The translations under genes and the position numbers were made by a program. Below are positions 10,390 to 23,783 of a DNA stretch of 64,000 nt, one piece after another. Within the stretch, counting starts at the first letter, position 1. Every line of letters starts with the position of its first letter. The stretch is from Rhytidiadelphus loreus (lineage: Eukaryota > Streptophyta > Bryopsida > Hypnales > Hylocomiaceae). Location: positions 79,007,093 to 79,071,092 of the forward strand of contig OX344763.1 in the NCBI GenBank assembly GCA_947034895.1, in the 5' to 3' direction. A model generated the notes under the pieces. The model worked only from the letters and a program-made list of their open reading frames with translations. It ran no database searches and was not told the origin of the DNA.

Positions 10390-11656
10390 TTGAAAGTGGC
10401 CACAAATAGCATATTTATTTCGATTCGAAAGTTTGGGAATAATTGCAACTTTCTCCACGAGTTTTCCATTTTTAAGGACCGTGGATTTCATGAGTTTCTA
10501 CTTTTCTGGACACTAAAGTACAGCGCACGGTCCTTACCCCCACTAATATTCTGTTTCGCGAGCAAGGTCATTGAAAGTGGCCACCAATAGCATATTTATT
10601 TCGATTCGAAAGTTTAGGAATAATTGCAACTTTCTCCACGAGTTTTCCATTTTTAAGGAACGTGGATTTCATGAGTTTATACTTTTCTGGACACTAAAGT
10701 ACAGCGCACGGTCCTTACCCCCACTAATATTCTGTTTCGCGAGCAAGGTCATTGAAAGTGGCCACCAATAGCATATTATTTTGGATTCGAAAGTTTGGGA
10801 ATAATTGCAACTTGTTCCACGTGTTTTCCAATTTTAAGGAACGTGGATTTCATGAGTTTCTACTTTTCTGGACACTAAAGTACAGCGCACGGTCCTTACC
10901 CCCACTAATATTCTGTTTCGCGAGCAAGGTCATTGAAAGTGGCCACCAATAGCATATTTATTTCGATTCGAAAGTTTAGGAATAATTGCAACTTTCTCCA
11001 CGAGTTTTCCATTTTTAAGGACCGTGGATTTCATGAGTTTCTACTTTTCTGGACACTAAAGTACAGCGCACGGTCCTTACCCCCACTAATATTCTGTTTC
11101 GCGAACAAGGTCATTGAAAGTGGCCACCAATAGCATATTTTTTTCGATTCGAAAGTTTGGGAATAATTGCAACTTTCTCCACGAGTTTTCCATTTTTAAG
11201 GACCGTGGATTTCATGAGTTTCTACTTTTCTGGACACTAAAGTACAGGGCACAGTCCTTGCCCCCACTAATATTTTCTTTCATAAACAAGGCCCTTGAAA
11301 GTGGCCACCAATAGCATATTATTTTCGATTCGAAAGTTTGGGAATAATTGCAATTTGTTCCACGTGTTTTCCAATTTTAAGGACCGTGGATTTCATGACT
11401 TTCTACTTTTCTGGATACTAAAGTACAACGCACGGTCCTCGCCCCCACTAATATTTTGTTTCGCCAACAAGGTCATTGAAAGTGGCCACCAATAGCATAT
11501 TTTTTTCGATTCGAAAGTTTGGGAATAATTGCAACTTTCTCCACGAGTTTTCCATTTTTAAGGAACGTGGATTTCATGAGTTTCTACTTTACTGGACACT
11601 AAAGTACAGGGCACAGTCCTTGCCCCCACTAATATTTTCTTTCATAAACAAGGCCC
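10390..11656. repeat. 7-unit HOR, copy 2 (1,267 bp)
   Basis: A tandem copy of 9123-10389 with the same order of rare variants, such as TTTATACTT at 10677 against 9410 and TTTAGGAAT at 10614 against 9347. Its first unit starts GGCCACAAATAGC, inherited from the tail class of the preceding unit. Near identity of a 1.27-kb block next to its partner suggests recent duplication by unequal exchange. Confidence 0.88.
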
Positions 11657-12199
11657 TTGAAAGTGGCCACAAATAGCATATTATTTTGGATTCGAAAGTT
11701 TGGGAATAATTGCAATTTGTTCCACGTGTTTTCCAATTTTAAGGAACGTGGATTTCATGACTTTCTACTTTTCTGGATACTAAAGTACAACGCACGGTCC
11801 TCGCCCCCACTAATATTTTGTTTCGCCAACAAGGTCATTGAAAGTGGCCACCAATAGCATATTTTTTTCGATTCGAAAGTTTGGGAATAATTGCAACTTT
11901 CACCACGTGTTTTCCAATTTTAAGGAACGTGGATTTCATGACTTTCTACTTTTCTGGATACTAAAGTACAACGCACGGTCCTCGCCCCCACTAATATTTT
12001 GTTTCACGAACAAGGTCATTGAAAGTAGCCACCAATAGCATATTATTTTGGATTCGAAAGTTTGGAAATAATTGCAATTTGTTCCACGTGTTTTCCAATT
12101 TTAAGGAACGTGGATTTCATGACTTTCTACTTTTTTGGACACTAAAGTACATTGCACGGTCCTTACCCCCACTAATATTCTGTTTCGCGAACAAGGTCA

Positions 12200-14914
12200 T
12201 TGAAAGTGGCCACCAATAGCATATTTTTTTCGATTCGAAAGTTTGGGAATAATTGCAACTTGTTCCACGTGTTTTCGAATTTTAAGGAACGTGGATTTCA
12301 TGAGTTTCTACTTTTCTGGACACTAAAGTACAGGGCACAGTCCTTGCCCCCACTAATATTTTCTTTCATAAACAAGGCCCTTGAAAGTGGCCACCAATAG
12401 CATATTATTTTGGATTCGAAAGTTTGGGAATAATTGCAATTTGTTCCACGTGTTTTCCAATTTTAAGGAACGTGGATTTCATGACTTTCTACTTTTCTGG
12501 ATACTAAAGTACAACGCACGGTCCTCGCCCCCACTAATATTTTGTTTCGCCAACAAGGTAATTGAAAGTGGCCACCAATAGCATATTATTTTGGATTCGA
12601 AAGTTTGGGAATAATTGCAACTTGTTCCACGTGTTTTCCAATTTTAAGGAACGTGGATTTCATGACTTTCTACTTTTCTGGACACTAAAGTACAACGCAC
12701 GGTCCTTGCCCCCACTAATATTTTCTTTTATAAACAAGGCCCTTGAAAGTGGCCACCAATAGCATATTATTTTGGATTCGAAAGTTTGGGAATAATTGCA
12801 ACTTGTTCCACGTGTTTTCCAATTTTAAGGAACGTGGATTTCATGACTTTCTACTTTTCTGGACACTAAAGTACAACGCACGGTCCTTGCCCCCACTAAT
12901 ATTTTGTTTCACGAACAAGGTCATTGAAAGTGGCCACCAATAGCATATTATTTTGGATTCGAAAGTTTGGGAATAATTGCAACTTGTTCCACGTGTTTTC
13001 CAATTTTAAGGAACGTGGATTTCATGACTTTCTACTTTTCTGGACACTAAAGTACAATGCACGGTCCTTACCCCCACTAATATTCTGTTTCGCGAACAAG
13101 GTCATTGAAAGTGGCCACCAATAGCATATTTATTTCGATTCGAAAGTTTGGGAATAATTGCAACTTTCTCCACGAGTTTTCCATTTTTAAGGACCGTGGA
13201 TTTCATGAGTTTCTACTTTTCTGGACACTAAAGTACAGCGCACGGTCCTTACCCCCACTAATATTCTGTTTCGCGAGCAAGGTCATTGAAAGTGGCCACC
13301 AATAGCATATTATTTTGGATTCGAAAGTTTGGGAATAATTGCAACTTGTTCCACGTGTTTTCCAATTTTAAGGAACGTGGATTTCATGACTTTCTACTTT
13401 TCTGGACACTAAAGTACAACGCACGGTCCTTGCCCCCACTAATATTTTGTTTCACGAACAAGGTCATTGAAAGTAGCCACCAATAGCATATTATTTTGGA
13501 TTCGAAAGCTTGGGAATAATTCCAATTTGTTCCACGTGTTTTCCAATTTTAAGGAACGTGGATTTCATGACTTTCTACTTTTTTGGACACTAAAGTACAA
13601 TGCACGGTCCTTACCCCCACTAATATTCTGTTTCGCGAACAAGGTCATTGAAAGTGGCCACCAATAGCATATTTATTTCGCTTCGAAAGTTTGGGAATAA
13701 TTGCAACTTTCTCCACGAGTTTTCCATTTTTAAGGAACGTGGATTTCATGAGTTTCTACTTTTCTGGACACTAAAGTACAGCGCACGGTCCTTACCCCCA
13801 CTAATATTCTGTTTCGCGAGCAAGGTCATTGAAAGTGGCCACCAATAGCATATTTTTTTCAATTCGAAAGTTTGGAAATAATTGCAACTTTCTCCACGAG
13901 TTTTCCATTTTTAAGGACCGTGGATTTCATGAGTTTCTACTTTTCTGGACACTAAAGTACAGGGCACAGTCCTTGCCCCCACTAATATTTTCTTTCATAA
14001 ACAAGGCCCTTGAAAGTGGCCACCAATAGCATATTATTTTCGATTCGAAAGTTTGGGAATAATTGCAACTTGTTCCACGTGATTTCCAATTTTAAGGAAC
14101 GTGGATTTCATGACTTTCTACTTTTCTGGACACTAAAGTACAACGCACGGTCCTTGCCCCCACTAATATTTTCTTTTATAAACAAGGCCCTTGAAAGTGG
14201 CCACCAATAGCATATTATTTTGGATTCGAAAGTTTGGGAATAATTGCAACTTGTTCCACGTGTTTTCCAATTTTAAGGAACGTCGATTTCATGACTTTCT
14301 ACTTTTCTGGACACTAAAGTACAGGGCACAGTCCTTGCCCCCACTAATATTTTCTTTTATAAACAAGGCCCTTGAAAGTGGCCACCAATAGCATATTATT
14401 TTGGATTCGAAAGTTTGGGAATAATTGCAACTTGTTCCACGTGTTTTCCAATTTTAAGGAACGTGGATTTCATGACTTTCTACTTTTCTGGACACTAAAG
14501 TACAACGCACGGTCCTTGCCCCCACTAATATTTTCTTTTATAAACAAGGCCCTTGAAAGTGGCCACCAATAGCATATTATTTTGGATTCGAAAGTTTGGG
14601 AATAATTGCAACTTGTTCCACGTGTTTTCCAATTTTAAGGAACGTGGATTTCATGACTTTCTACTTTTCTGGACACTAAAGTACAGGGCACAGTCCTTGC
14701 CCCCACTAATATTTTCTTTCATAAACAAGGCCCTTGAAAGTGGCCACCAATAGCATATTATTTTGGATTCGAAAGTTTGGGAATAATTGCAACTTGTTCC
14801 ACGTGTTTTCCAATTTTAAGGAACGTGGATTTCATGACTTTCTACTTTTCTGGACACTAAAGTACAGCGCACGGTCTTTACCCCCACTAATATTCTGTTT
14901 CGCGAGCAAGGTCA
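12200..14914. repeat. 15-unit block, left copy (offset 6,154 bp)
   Basis: Fifteen units that recur in order at 18354-21068. Shared rare changes tie the copies: GTTTTCGAATT at 12272, AAGGTAATTG at 12555, AAAGCTTGGG with AATTCCAATT at 13506-13526, TTTCGCTTCG at 13676 and TTTTCAATTCG at 13856. The unit at 14191 has AACGTCGATT, also found at 3058 but absent from the right copy, so later exchange or mutation has touched one copy. Confidence 0.85.
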
Positions 14915-15457
14915 TTGAAAGTGGCCACCAATAGCATATTTTTTTCGATTCGAAAGTTTGGGAATAATTGCAATTTGTTCCACGTGTTTTCCAATTTTAA
15001 GGAACGTGGATTTCATGACTTTCTACTTTTCTGGACACTAAAGTACAACGCACGGTCCTTGCCCCCACTAATATTTTCTTTTATAAACAAGGCCCTTGAA
15101 AGTGGCCACCAATAGCATATTATTTTGGATTCGAAAGTTTGGGAATAATTGCAACTTGTTCCACGTGTTTTCCAATTTTAAGGAACGTGGATTTCATGAC
15201 TTTCTACTTTTCTGGACACTAAAGTACAGGGCACAGTCCTTGCCCCCACTAATATTTTCTTTCATAAACAAGGCCCTTGAAAGTGGCCACCAATAGCATA
15301 TTATTTTGGATTCGAAAGTTTGGGAATAATTGCAACTTGTTCCACGTGTTTTCCAATTTTAAGGAACGTGGATTTCATGACTTTCTACTTTTCTGGACAC
15401 TAAAGTACAGCGCACGGTCTTTACCCCCACTAATATTCTGTTTCGCGAGCAAGGTCA
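14915..15457. repeat. Three extra units interrupting the copied block
   Basis: After the GTCTTTACC unit ending at 14914, the series repeats three units (AACG, GGG, GCG with GTCTTTACC again at 15418) before continuing as at 21069. The first unit is chimeric: TTTTTTTCG at its start but an AACG, TTTTATAAAC A-type second half. This looks like a 543-bp unequal-exchange insertion present here and absent from the partner block. Confidence 0.7.
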
Positions 15458-17448
15458 TTGAAAGTGGCCACCAATAGCATATTTTTTTCGATTCGAAAGT
15501 TTGGGAATAATTGCAATTTGTTCCACGTGTTTTCCAATTTTAAGGAACGTGGATTTCATGAGTTTCTACTTTTCTGGACACTAAAGTACAGCGCACGGTC
15601 CTTACCCCCACTAATATTCTGTTTCGCGAGCAAGGTCATTGAAAGTGGCCACCAATAGCATATTTTTTTCGATTCGAAAGTTTGGGAATAATTGCAACTT
15701 TCTCCACGAGTTTTCCATTTTTAAGGAACGTGGATTTCATGAGTTTCTACTTTTTTGGACACTAAAGTACATTGCACGGTCCTTACCCCCACTAATATTC
15801 TGTTTCGCGAACAAGGTCATTGAAAGTGGCCACCAATAGCATAGTTTTTTCGATTCGAAAGTTTCGGAATAATTGCAACTTTCTCCACGAGTTTTCCATT
15901 TTTAAGGAACGTGGATTTCATGAGTTTCTACTTTTTTGGACACTAAAGTACATTGCACGGTCCTTGCCCCCACTAATATTTTGTTTCACGAACAAGGTCA
16001 TTGAAAGTAGCCACCAATAGCATATTATTTTGGATTCGAAAGTTTGGGAATAATTGCAATTTGTTCCACGTGTTTTCCAATTTTAAGGAACGTGGATTTC
16101 ATGACTTTCTACTTTTCTGGACACTAAAGTACAACGCACGGTCCTTGCCCCCACTAATATTTTCTTTTATAAACAAGGCCCTTGAAAGTGGCCACCAATA
16201 GCATATTATTTTGGATTCGAAAGTTTGGGAATAATTGCAACTTGTTCCACGTGTTTTCCAATTTTAAGGAACGTGGATTTCATGACTTTCTACTTTTCTG
16301 GACACTAAAGTACAACGCACGGTCCTTGCCCCCACTAATATTTTCTTTTATAAACAAGGCCCTTGAAAGTGGCCACCAATAGCATATTATTTTGGATTCG
16401 AAAGTTTGGGAATAATTGCAACTTGTTCCACGTGTTTTCCAATTTTAAGGAACGTGGATTTCATGACTTTCTACTTTTCTGGACACTAAAGTACAGGGCA
16501 CAGTCCTTGCGCCCACTAATATTTTCTTTCATAAACAAGGCCCTTGAAAGTGGCCACCAATAGCATATTATTTTGGATTCGAAAGTTTGGGAATAATTGC
16601 AACTTGTTCCACGTGTTTTCCAATTTTAAGGACCGTGGATTTCATGACTTTCTACTTTTCTGGATACTAAAGTACAACGCACGGTCCTCGCCCCCACTAA
16701 TATTTTGTTTCGCCAACAAGGTCATTGAAAGTGGCCACCAATAGCATATTTTTTTCGATTCGAAAGTTTGGGAATAATTGCAACTTTCTCCACGAGTTTT
16801 CCATTTTTAAGGAACGTGGATTTCATGAGTTTCTACTTTACTGGACACTAAAGTACAGGGCACAGTCCTTGCGCCCACTAATATTTTCTTTCATAAACAA
16901 GGCCCTTGAAAGTGGCCACCAATAGCATATTATTTTGGATTCGAAAGTTTGGGAATAATTGCAACTTGTTCCACGTGTTTTCCAATTTTAAGGAACGTGG
17001 ATTTCATGACTTTCTACTTTTCTGGACACTAAAGTACAGCGCACGGTCCTTACCCCCACTAATATTCTGTTTCGCGAGCAAGGTCATTGAAAGTGGCCAC
17101 CAATAGCATATTTTTTTCGATTCGAAAGTTTGGGAATAATTGCAATTTGTTCCACGTGTTTTCCAATTTTAAGGAACGTGGATTTCATGAGTTTCTACTT
17201 TTCTGGACACTAAAGTACAATGCACGGTCCTTACCCCCACTAATATTCTGTTTCGCGAACAAGGTCATTGAAAGTGGCCACCAATAGCATATTTATTTCG
17301 ATTCGAAAGTTTGGGAATAATTGCAACTTTCTCCACGAGTTTTCCATTTTTAAGGAACGTGGATTTCATGAGTTTCTACTTTTCTGGACACTAAAGTACA
17401 ACGCACGGTCCTTGCCCCCACTAATATTTTGTTTCACGAACAAGGTCA

Positions 17449-18353
17449 TTGAAAGTAGCCACCAATAGCATATTATTTTGGATTCGAAAGTTTGGGAATA
17501 ATTGCAATTTGTTCCACGTGTTTTCCAATTTTAAGGAACGTGGATTTCATGACTTTCTACTTTTTTGGACACTAAAGTACAATGCACGGTCCTCGCCCCA
17601 ACTAATATTTTGTTTCGCCAACGAGGTCATTGAAAGTGGCCACCAATAGCATATTTTTTTCGATTCGAATGTTTGGGAATAATTGCAACTTTCTCCACGA
17701 GTTTTCCAATTTTAAGGAACGTGGATTTCATGACTTTCTACTTTTTTGGACACTAAAGTACAATGCACGGTCCTCGCCCCAACTAATATTTTGTTTCGCC
17801 AACGAGGCCCTTGAAAGTGGCCACCAATAGCATATTATTTTGGATTCGAAAGTTTGGGAATAATTGCAATTTGTTCCACGTGTTTTCGAATTTTAAGGAA
17901 CGTGGATTTCATGACTTTCTACTTTTTTGGACACTAAAGTACAATGCACGGTCCTCGCCCCAACTAATATTTTGTTTCGCCAACGAGGTCATTGAAAGTG
18001 GCCACCAATAGCATATTTTTTTCGATTCGAATGTTTGGGAATAATTGCAACTTTCTCCACGAGTTTTCCAATTTTAAGGAACGTGGATTTCATGACTTTC
18101 TACTTTTTTGGACACTAAAGTACAATGCACGGTCCTCGCCCCAACTAATATTTTGTTTCGCCAACGAGGTCATTGAAAGTGGCCACCAATAGCATATTTT
18201 TTTCGATTCGAATGTTTGGGAATAATTGCAACTTTCTCCACGAGTTTTCCAATTTTAAGGAACGTGGATTTCATGACTTTCTACTTTTTTGGACACTAAA
18301 GTACATTGCACGGTCCTTACCCCCACTAATATTCTGTTTCGCGAACAAGGTCA
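17449..18353. repeat. Five-unit run with the GAATGTTTGGG variant
   Basis: Five adjacent units carry the CCTCGCCCCAAC / GCCAACGAGG tail or the start that follows it, and three (17630, 17992, 18173) have GAATGTTTGGG in place of GAAAGTTTGGG, which makes the 8-bp palindrome ATTCGAAT. The first two match 7675-8036 (offset 9,774 bp); the rest are a local expansion of the pair. Confidence 0.75.
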
Positions 18354-21068
18354 TTGAAAGTGGCCACCAATAGCATATTTTTTTCGATTCGAAAGTTTGG
18401 AAATAATTGCAACTTGTTCCACGTGTTTTCGAATTTTAAGGAACGTGGATTTCATGAGTTTCTACTTTTCTGGACACTAAAGTACAGGGCACAGTCCTTG
18501 CCCCCACTAATATTTTCTTTCATAAACAAGGCCCTTGAAAGTGGCCACCAATAGCATATTATTTTGGATTCGAAAGTTTGGGAATAATTGCAATTTGTTC
18601 CACGTGTTTTCCAATTTTAAGGAACGTGGATTTCATGACTTTCTACTTTTCTGGATACTAAAGTACAACGCACGGTCCTCGCCCCCACTAATATTTTGTT
18701 TCGCCAACAAGGTAATTGAAAGTGGCCACCAATAGCATATTATTTTGGATTCGAAAGTTTGGGAATAATTGCAACTTGTTCCACGTGTTTTCCAATTTTA
18801 AGGAACGTGGATTTCATGACTTTCTACTTTTCTGGATACTAAAGTACAACGCACGGTCCTTGCCCCCACTAATATTTTCTTTTATAAACAAGGCCCTTGA
18901 AAGTGGCCACCAATAGCATATTATTTTGGATTCGAAAGTTTGGGAATAATTGCAACTTGTTCCACGTGTTTTCCAATTTTAAGGAACGTGGATTTCATGA
19001 GTTTCTACTTTTCTGGACACTAAAGTACAACGCACGGTCCTTGCCCCCACTAATATTTTGTTTCACGAACAAGGTCATTGAAAGTGGCCACCAATAGCAT
19101 ATTATTTTGGATTCGAAAGTTTGGGAATAATTGCAACTTGTTCCACGTGTTTTCCAATTTTAAGGAACGTGGATTTCATGACTTTCTACTTTTCTGGACA
19201 CTAAAGTACAATGCACGGTCCTTACCCCCACTAATATTCTGTTTCACGAACAAGGTCATTGAAAGTGGCCACCAATAGCATATTTATTTCGATTCGAAAG
19301 TTTGGGAATAATTGCAACTTTCTCCACGAGTTTTCCATTTTTAAGGACCGTGGATTTCATGAGTTTCTACTTTTCTGGACACTAAAGTACAGCGCACGGT
19401 CCTTACCCCCACTAATATTCTGTTTCGCGAGCAAGGTCATTGAAAGTGGCCACCAATAGCATATTATTTTGGATTCGAAAGTTTGGGAATAATTGCAACT
19501 TGTTCCACGTGTTTTCCAATTTTAAGGAACGTGGATTTCATGACTTTCTACTTTTCTGGACACTAAAGTACAACGCACGGTCCTTGCCCCCACTAATATT
19601 TTGTTTCACGAACAAGGTCATTGAAAGTAGCCACCAATAGCATATTATTTTGGATTCGAAAGCTTGGGAATAATTCCAATTTGTTCCACGTGTTTTCCAA
19701 TTTTAAGGAACGTGGATTTCATGACTTTCTACTTTTTTGGACACTAAAGTACAATGCACGGTCCTTACCCCCACTAATATTCTGTTTCGCGAACAAGGTC
19801 ATTGAAAGTGGCCACCAATAGCATATTTATTTCGCTTCGAAAGTTTGGGAATAATTGCAACTTTCTCCACGAGTTTTCCATTTTTAAGGAACGTGGATTT
19901 CATGAGTTTCTACTTTTCTGGACACTAAAGTACAGCGCACGGTCCTTACCCCCACTAATATTCTGTTTCGCGAGCAAGGTCATTGAAAGTGGCCACCAAT
20001 AGCATATTTTTTTCAATTCGAAAGTTTGGAAATAATTGCAACTTTCTCCACGAGTTTTCCATTTTTAAGGACCGTGGATTTCATGAGTTTCTACTTTTCT
20101 GGACACTAAAGTACAGGGCACAGTCCTTGCCCCCACTAATATTTTCTTTCATAAACAAGGCCCTTGAAAGTGGCCACCAATAGCATATTATTTTGGATTC
20201 GAAAGTTTGGGAATAATTGCAACTTGTTCCACGTGATTTCCAATTTTAAGGAACGTGGATTTCATGACTTTCTACTTTTCTGGACACTAAAGTACAACGC
20301 ACGGTCCTTGCCCCCACTAATATTTTCTTTTATAAACAAGGCCCTTGAAAGTGGCCACCAATAGCATATTATTTTGGATTCGAAAGTTTGGGAATAATTG
20401 CAACTTGTTCCACGTGTTTTCCAATTTTAAGGAACGTGGATTTCATGACTTTCTACTTTTCTGGACACTAAAGTACAGGGCACAGTCCTTGCCCCCACTA
20501 ATATTTTCTTTTATAAACAAGGCCCTTGAAAGTGGCCACCAATAGCATATTATTTTGGATTCGAAAGTTTGGGAATAATTGCAACTTGTTCCACGTGTTT
20601 TCCAATTTTAAGGAACGTGGATTTCATGACTTTCTACTTTTCTGGACACTAAAGTACAACGCACGGTCCTTGCCCCCACTAATATTTTCTTTTATAAACA
20701 AGGCCCTTGAAAGTGGCCACCAATAGCATATTATTTTGGATTCGAAAGTTTGGGAATAATTGCAACTTGTTCCACGTGTTTTCCAATTTTAAGGAACGTG
20801 GATTTCATGACTTTCTACTTTTCTGGACACTAAAGTACAGGGCACAGTCCTTGCCCCCACTAATATTTTCTTTCATAAACAAGGCCCTTGAAAGTGGCCA
20901 CCAATAGCATATTATTTTGGATTCGAAAGTTTGGGAATAATTGCAACTTGTTCCACGTGTTTTCCAATTTTAAGGAACGTGGATTTCATGACTTTCTACT
21001 TTTCTGGACACTAAAGTACAGCGCACGGTCTTTACCCCCACTAATATTCTGTTTCGCGAGCAAGGTCA
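18354..21068. repeat. 15-unit block, right copy (offset 6,154 bp)
   Basis: The partner of 12200-14914, carrying the same rare bases: GTTTTCGAATT at 18426, AAGGTAATTG at 18709, AAAGCTTGGG with AATTCCAATT at 19660-19680, TTTCGCTTCG at 19830 and TTTTCAATTCG at 20010. A seven-unit part of it (19802-21068) is copied again at 22517-23783. Confidence 0.85.
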
Positions 21069-22516
21069 TTGAAAGTGGCCACCAATAGCATATTTTTTTC
21101 GATTCGAAAGTTTGGGAATAATTGCAATTTGTTCCACGTGTTTTCCAATTTTAAGGAACGTGGATTTCATGAGTTTCTACTTTTCTGGACACTAAAGTAC
21201 AGCGCACGGTCCTTACCCCCACTAATATTCTGTTTCGCGAGCAAGGTCATTGAAAGTGGCCACCAATAGCATATTTTTTTCGATTCGAAAGTTTGGGAAT
21301 AATTGCAACTTTCTCCACGAGTTTTCCATTTTTAAGGAACGTGGATTTCATGAGTTTCTACTTTTTTGGACACTAAAGTACATTGCACGGTCCTTGCCCC
21401 CACTAATATTCTGTTTCGCGAACAAGGTCATTGAAAGTGGCCACCAATAGCATAGTTTTTTCGATTCGAAAGTTTCGGAATAATTGCAACTTTCTCCACG
21501 AGTTTTCCATTTTTAAGGAACGTGGATTTCATGAGTTTCTACTTTTCTGGACACTAAAGTACAACGCACGGTCCTTGCCCCCACTAATATTTTGTTTCAC
21601 GAACAAGGTCATTGAAAGTAGCCACCAATAGCATATTATTTTGGATTCGAAAGTTTGGGAATAATTGCAATTTGTTCCACGTGTTTTCCAATTTTAAGGA
21701 ACGTGGATTTCATGACTTTCTACTTTTCTGGACACTAAAGTACAACGCACGGTCCTTGCCCCCACTAATATTTTCTTTTATAAACAAGGCCCTTGAAAGT
21801 GGCCACCAATAGCATATTATTTTGGATTCGAAAGTTTGGGAATAATTGCAACTTGTTCCACGTGTTTTCCAATTTTAAGGAACGTGGATTTCATGACTTT
21901 CTACTTTTCTGGACACTAAAGTACAACGCACGGTCCTTGCCCCCACTAATATTTTCTTTCATAAACAAGGCCCTTGAAAGTGGCCACCAATAGCATATTA
22001 TTTTGGATTCGAAAGTTTGGGAATAATTGCAACTTGTTCCACGTGTTTTCCAATTTTAAGGAACGTGGATTTCATGACTTTCTACTTTTCTGGACACTAA
22101 AGTACAGGGCACAGTCCTTGCCCCCACTAATATTTTCTTTCATAAACAAGGCCCTTGAAAGTGGCCACCAATAGCATATTATTTTGGATTCGAAAGTTTG
22201 GGAATAATTGCAACTTGTTCCACGTGTTTTCCAATTTTAAGGAACGTGGATTTCATGACTTTCTACTTTTCTGGACACTAAAGTACAGCGCACGGTCCTT
22301 ACCCCCACTAATATTCTGTTTCGCGAGCAAGGTCATTGAAAGTGGCCACCAATAGCATATTTTTTTCGATTCGAAAGTTTGGGAATAATTGCAATTTGTT
22401 CCACGTGTTTTCCAATTTTAAGGAGCGTGGATTTCATGAGTTTCTACTTTTCTGGACACTAAAGTACAGCGCACGGTCCTTACCCCCACTAATATTCTGT
22501 TTCGCGAACAAGGTCA

Positions 22517-23783
22517 TTGAAAGTGGCCACCAATAGCATATTTATTTCGCTTCGAAAGTTTGGGAATAATTGCAACTTTCTCCACGAGTTTTCCATTTTT
22601 AAGGAACGTGGATTTCATGAGTTTCTACTTTTCTGGACACTAAAGTACAGCGCACGGTCCTTACCCCCACTAATATTCTGTTTCGCGAGCAAGGTCATTG
22701 AAAGTGGCCACCAATAGCATATTTTTTTCAATTCGAAAGTTTGGAAATAATTGCAACTTTCTCCACGAGTTTTCCATTTTTAAGGACCGTGGATTTCATG
22801 AGTTTCTACTTTTCTGGACACTAAAGTACAGGGCACAGTCCTTGCCCCCACTAATATTTTCTTTCATAAACAAGGCCCTTGAAAGTGGCCACCAATAGCA
22901 TATTATTTTGGATTCGAAAGTTTGGGAATAATTGCAACTTGTTCCACGTGATTTCCAATTTTAAGGAACGTGGATTTCATGACTTTCTACTTTTCTGGAC
23001 ACTAAAGTACAACGCACGGTCCTTGCCCCCACTAATATTTTCTTTTATAAACAAGGCCCTTGAAAGTGGCCACCAATAGCATATTATTTTGGATTCGAAA
23101 GTTTGGGAATAATTGCAACTTGTTCCACGTGTTTTCCAATTTTAAGGAACGTGGATTTCATGACTTTCTACTTTTCTGGACACTAAAGTACAGGGCACAG
23201 TCCTTGCCCCCACTAATATTTTCTTTTATAAACAAGGCCCTTGAAAGTGGCCACCAATAGCATATTATTTTGGATTCGAAAGTTTGGGAATAATTGCAAC
23301 TTGTTCCACGTGTTTTCCAATTTTAAGGAACGTGGATTTCATGACTTTCTACTTTTCTGGACACTAAAGTACAACGCACGGTCCTTGCCCCCACTAATAT
23401 TTTCTTTTATAAACAAGGCCCTTGAAAGTGGCCACCAATAGCATATTATTTTGGATTCGAAAGTTTGGGAATAATTGCAACTTGTTCCACGTGTTTTCCA
23501 ATTTTAAGGAACGTGGATTTCATGACTTTCTACTTTTCTGGACACTAAAGTACAGGGCACAGTCCTTGCCCCCACTAATATTTTCTTTCATAAACAAGGC
23601 CCTTGAAAGTGGCCACCAATAGCATATTATTTTGGATTCGAAAGTTTGGGAATAATTGCAACTTGTTCCACGTGTTTTCCAATTTTAAGGAACGTGGATT
23701 TCATGAGTTTCTACTTTTCTGGACACTAAAGTACAGCGCACGGTCCTTACCCCCACTAATATTCTGTTTCGCGAGCAAGGTCA
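22517..23783. repeat. 7-unit segment copied from 19802-21068
   Basis: TTTCGCTTCG (22545), TTTTCAATTCG (22725) and CACGTGATTT (22946) appear in the same order and spacing as at 19830, 20010 and 20231, an offset of 15 units (2,715 bp). Its last unit has GAGTT at unit 104-108 instead of the GACTT of its partner, and GTCCTTACC instead of GTCTTTACC, so the edge of the copied tract lies in that unit. Confidence 0.8.

Larger units (their letters stand above)
7675..12199. repeat. Domain II: divergent units and a 7-unit HOR
   Basis: Twenty-five units introduce variants not seen to the left: CCTCGCCCCAAC with GCCAACGAGG (7819-7850), GGATACTAAAG, ATTTATTTCG, TTTACTGGAC and GGCCACAAATAGC. The core is two adjacent copies of a 7-unit HOR. 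The units before it (8037-8941) and after it (11657-12199) share variants, including TTTGGAAATAA at 8803 and 12060. The right flank therefore looks like a copy of the left flank, as expected when a HOR expands inside a unit series. Confidence 0.8.
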
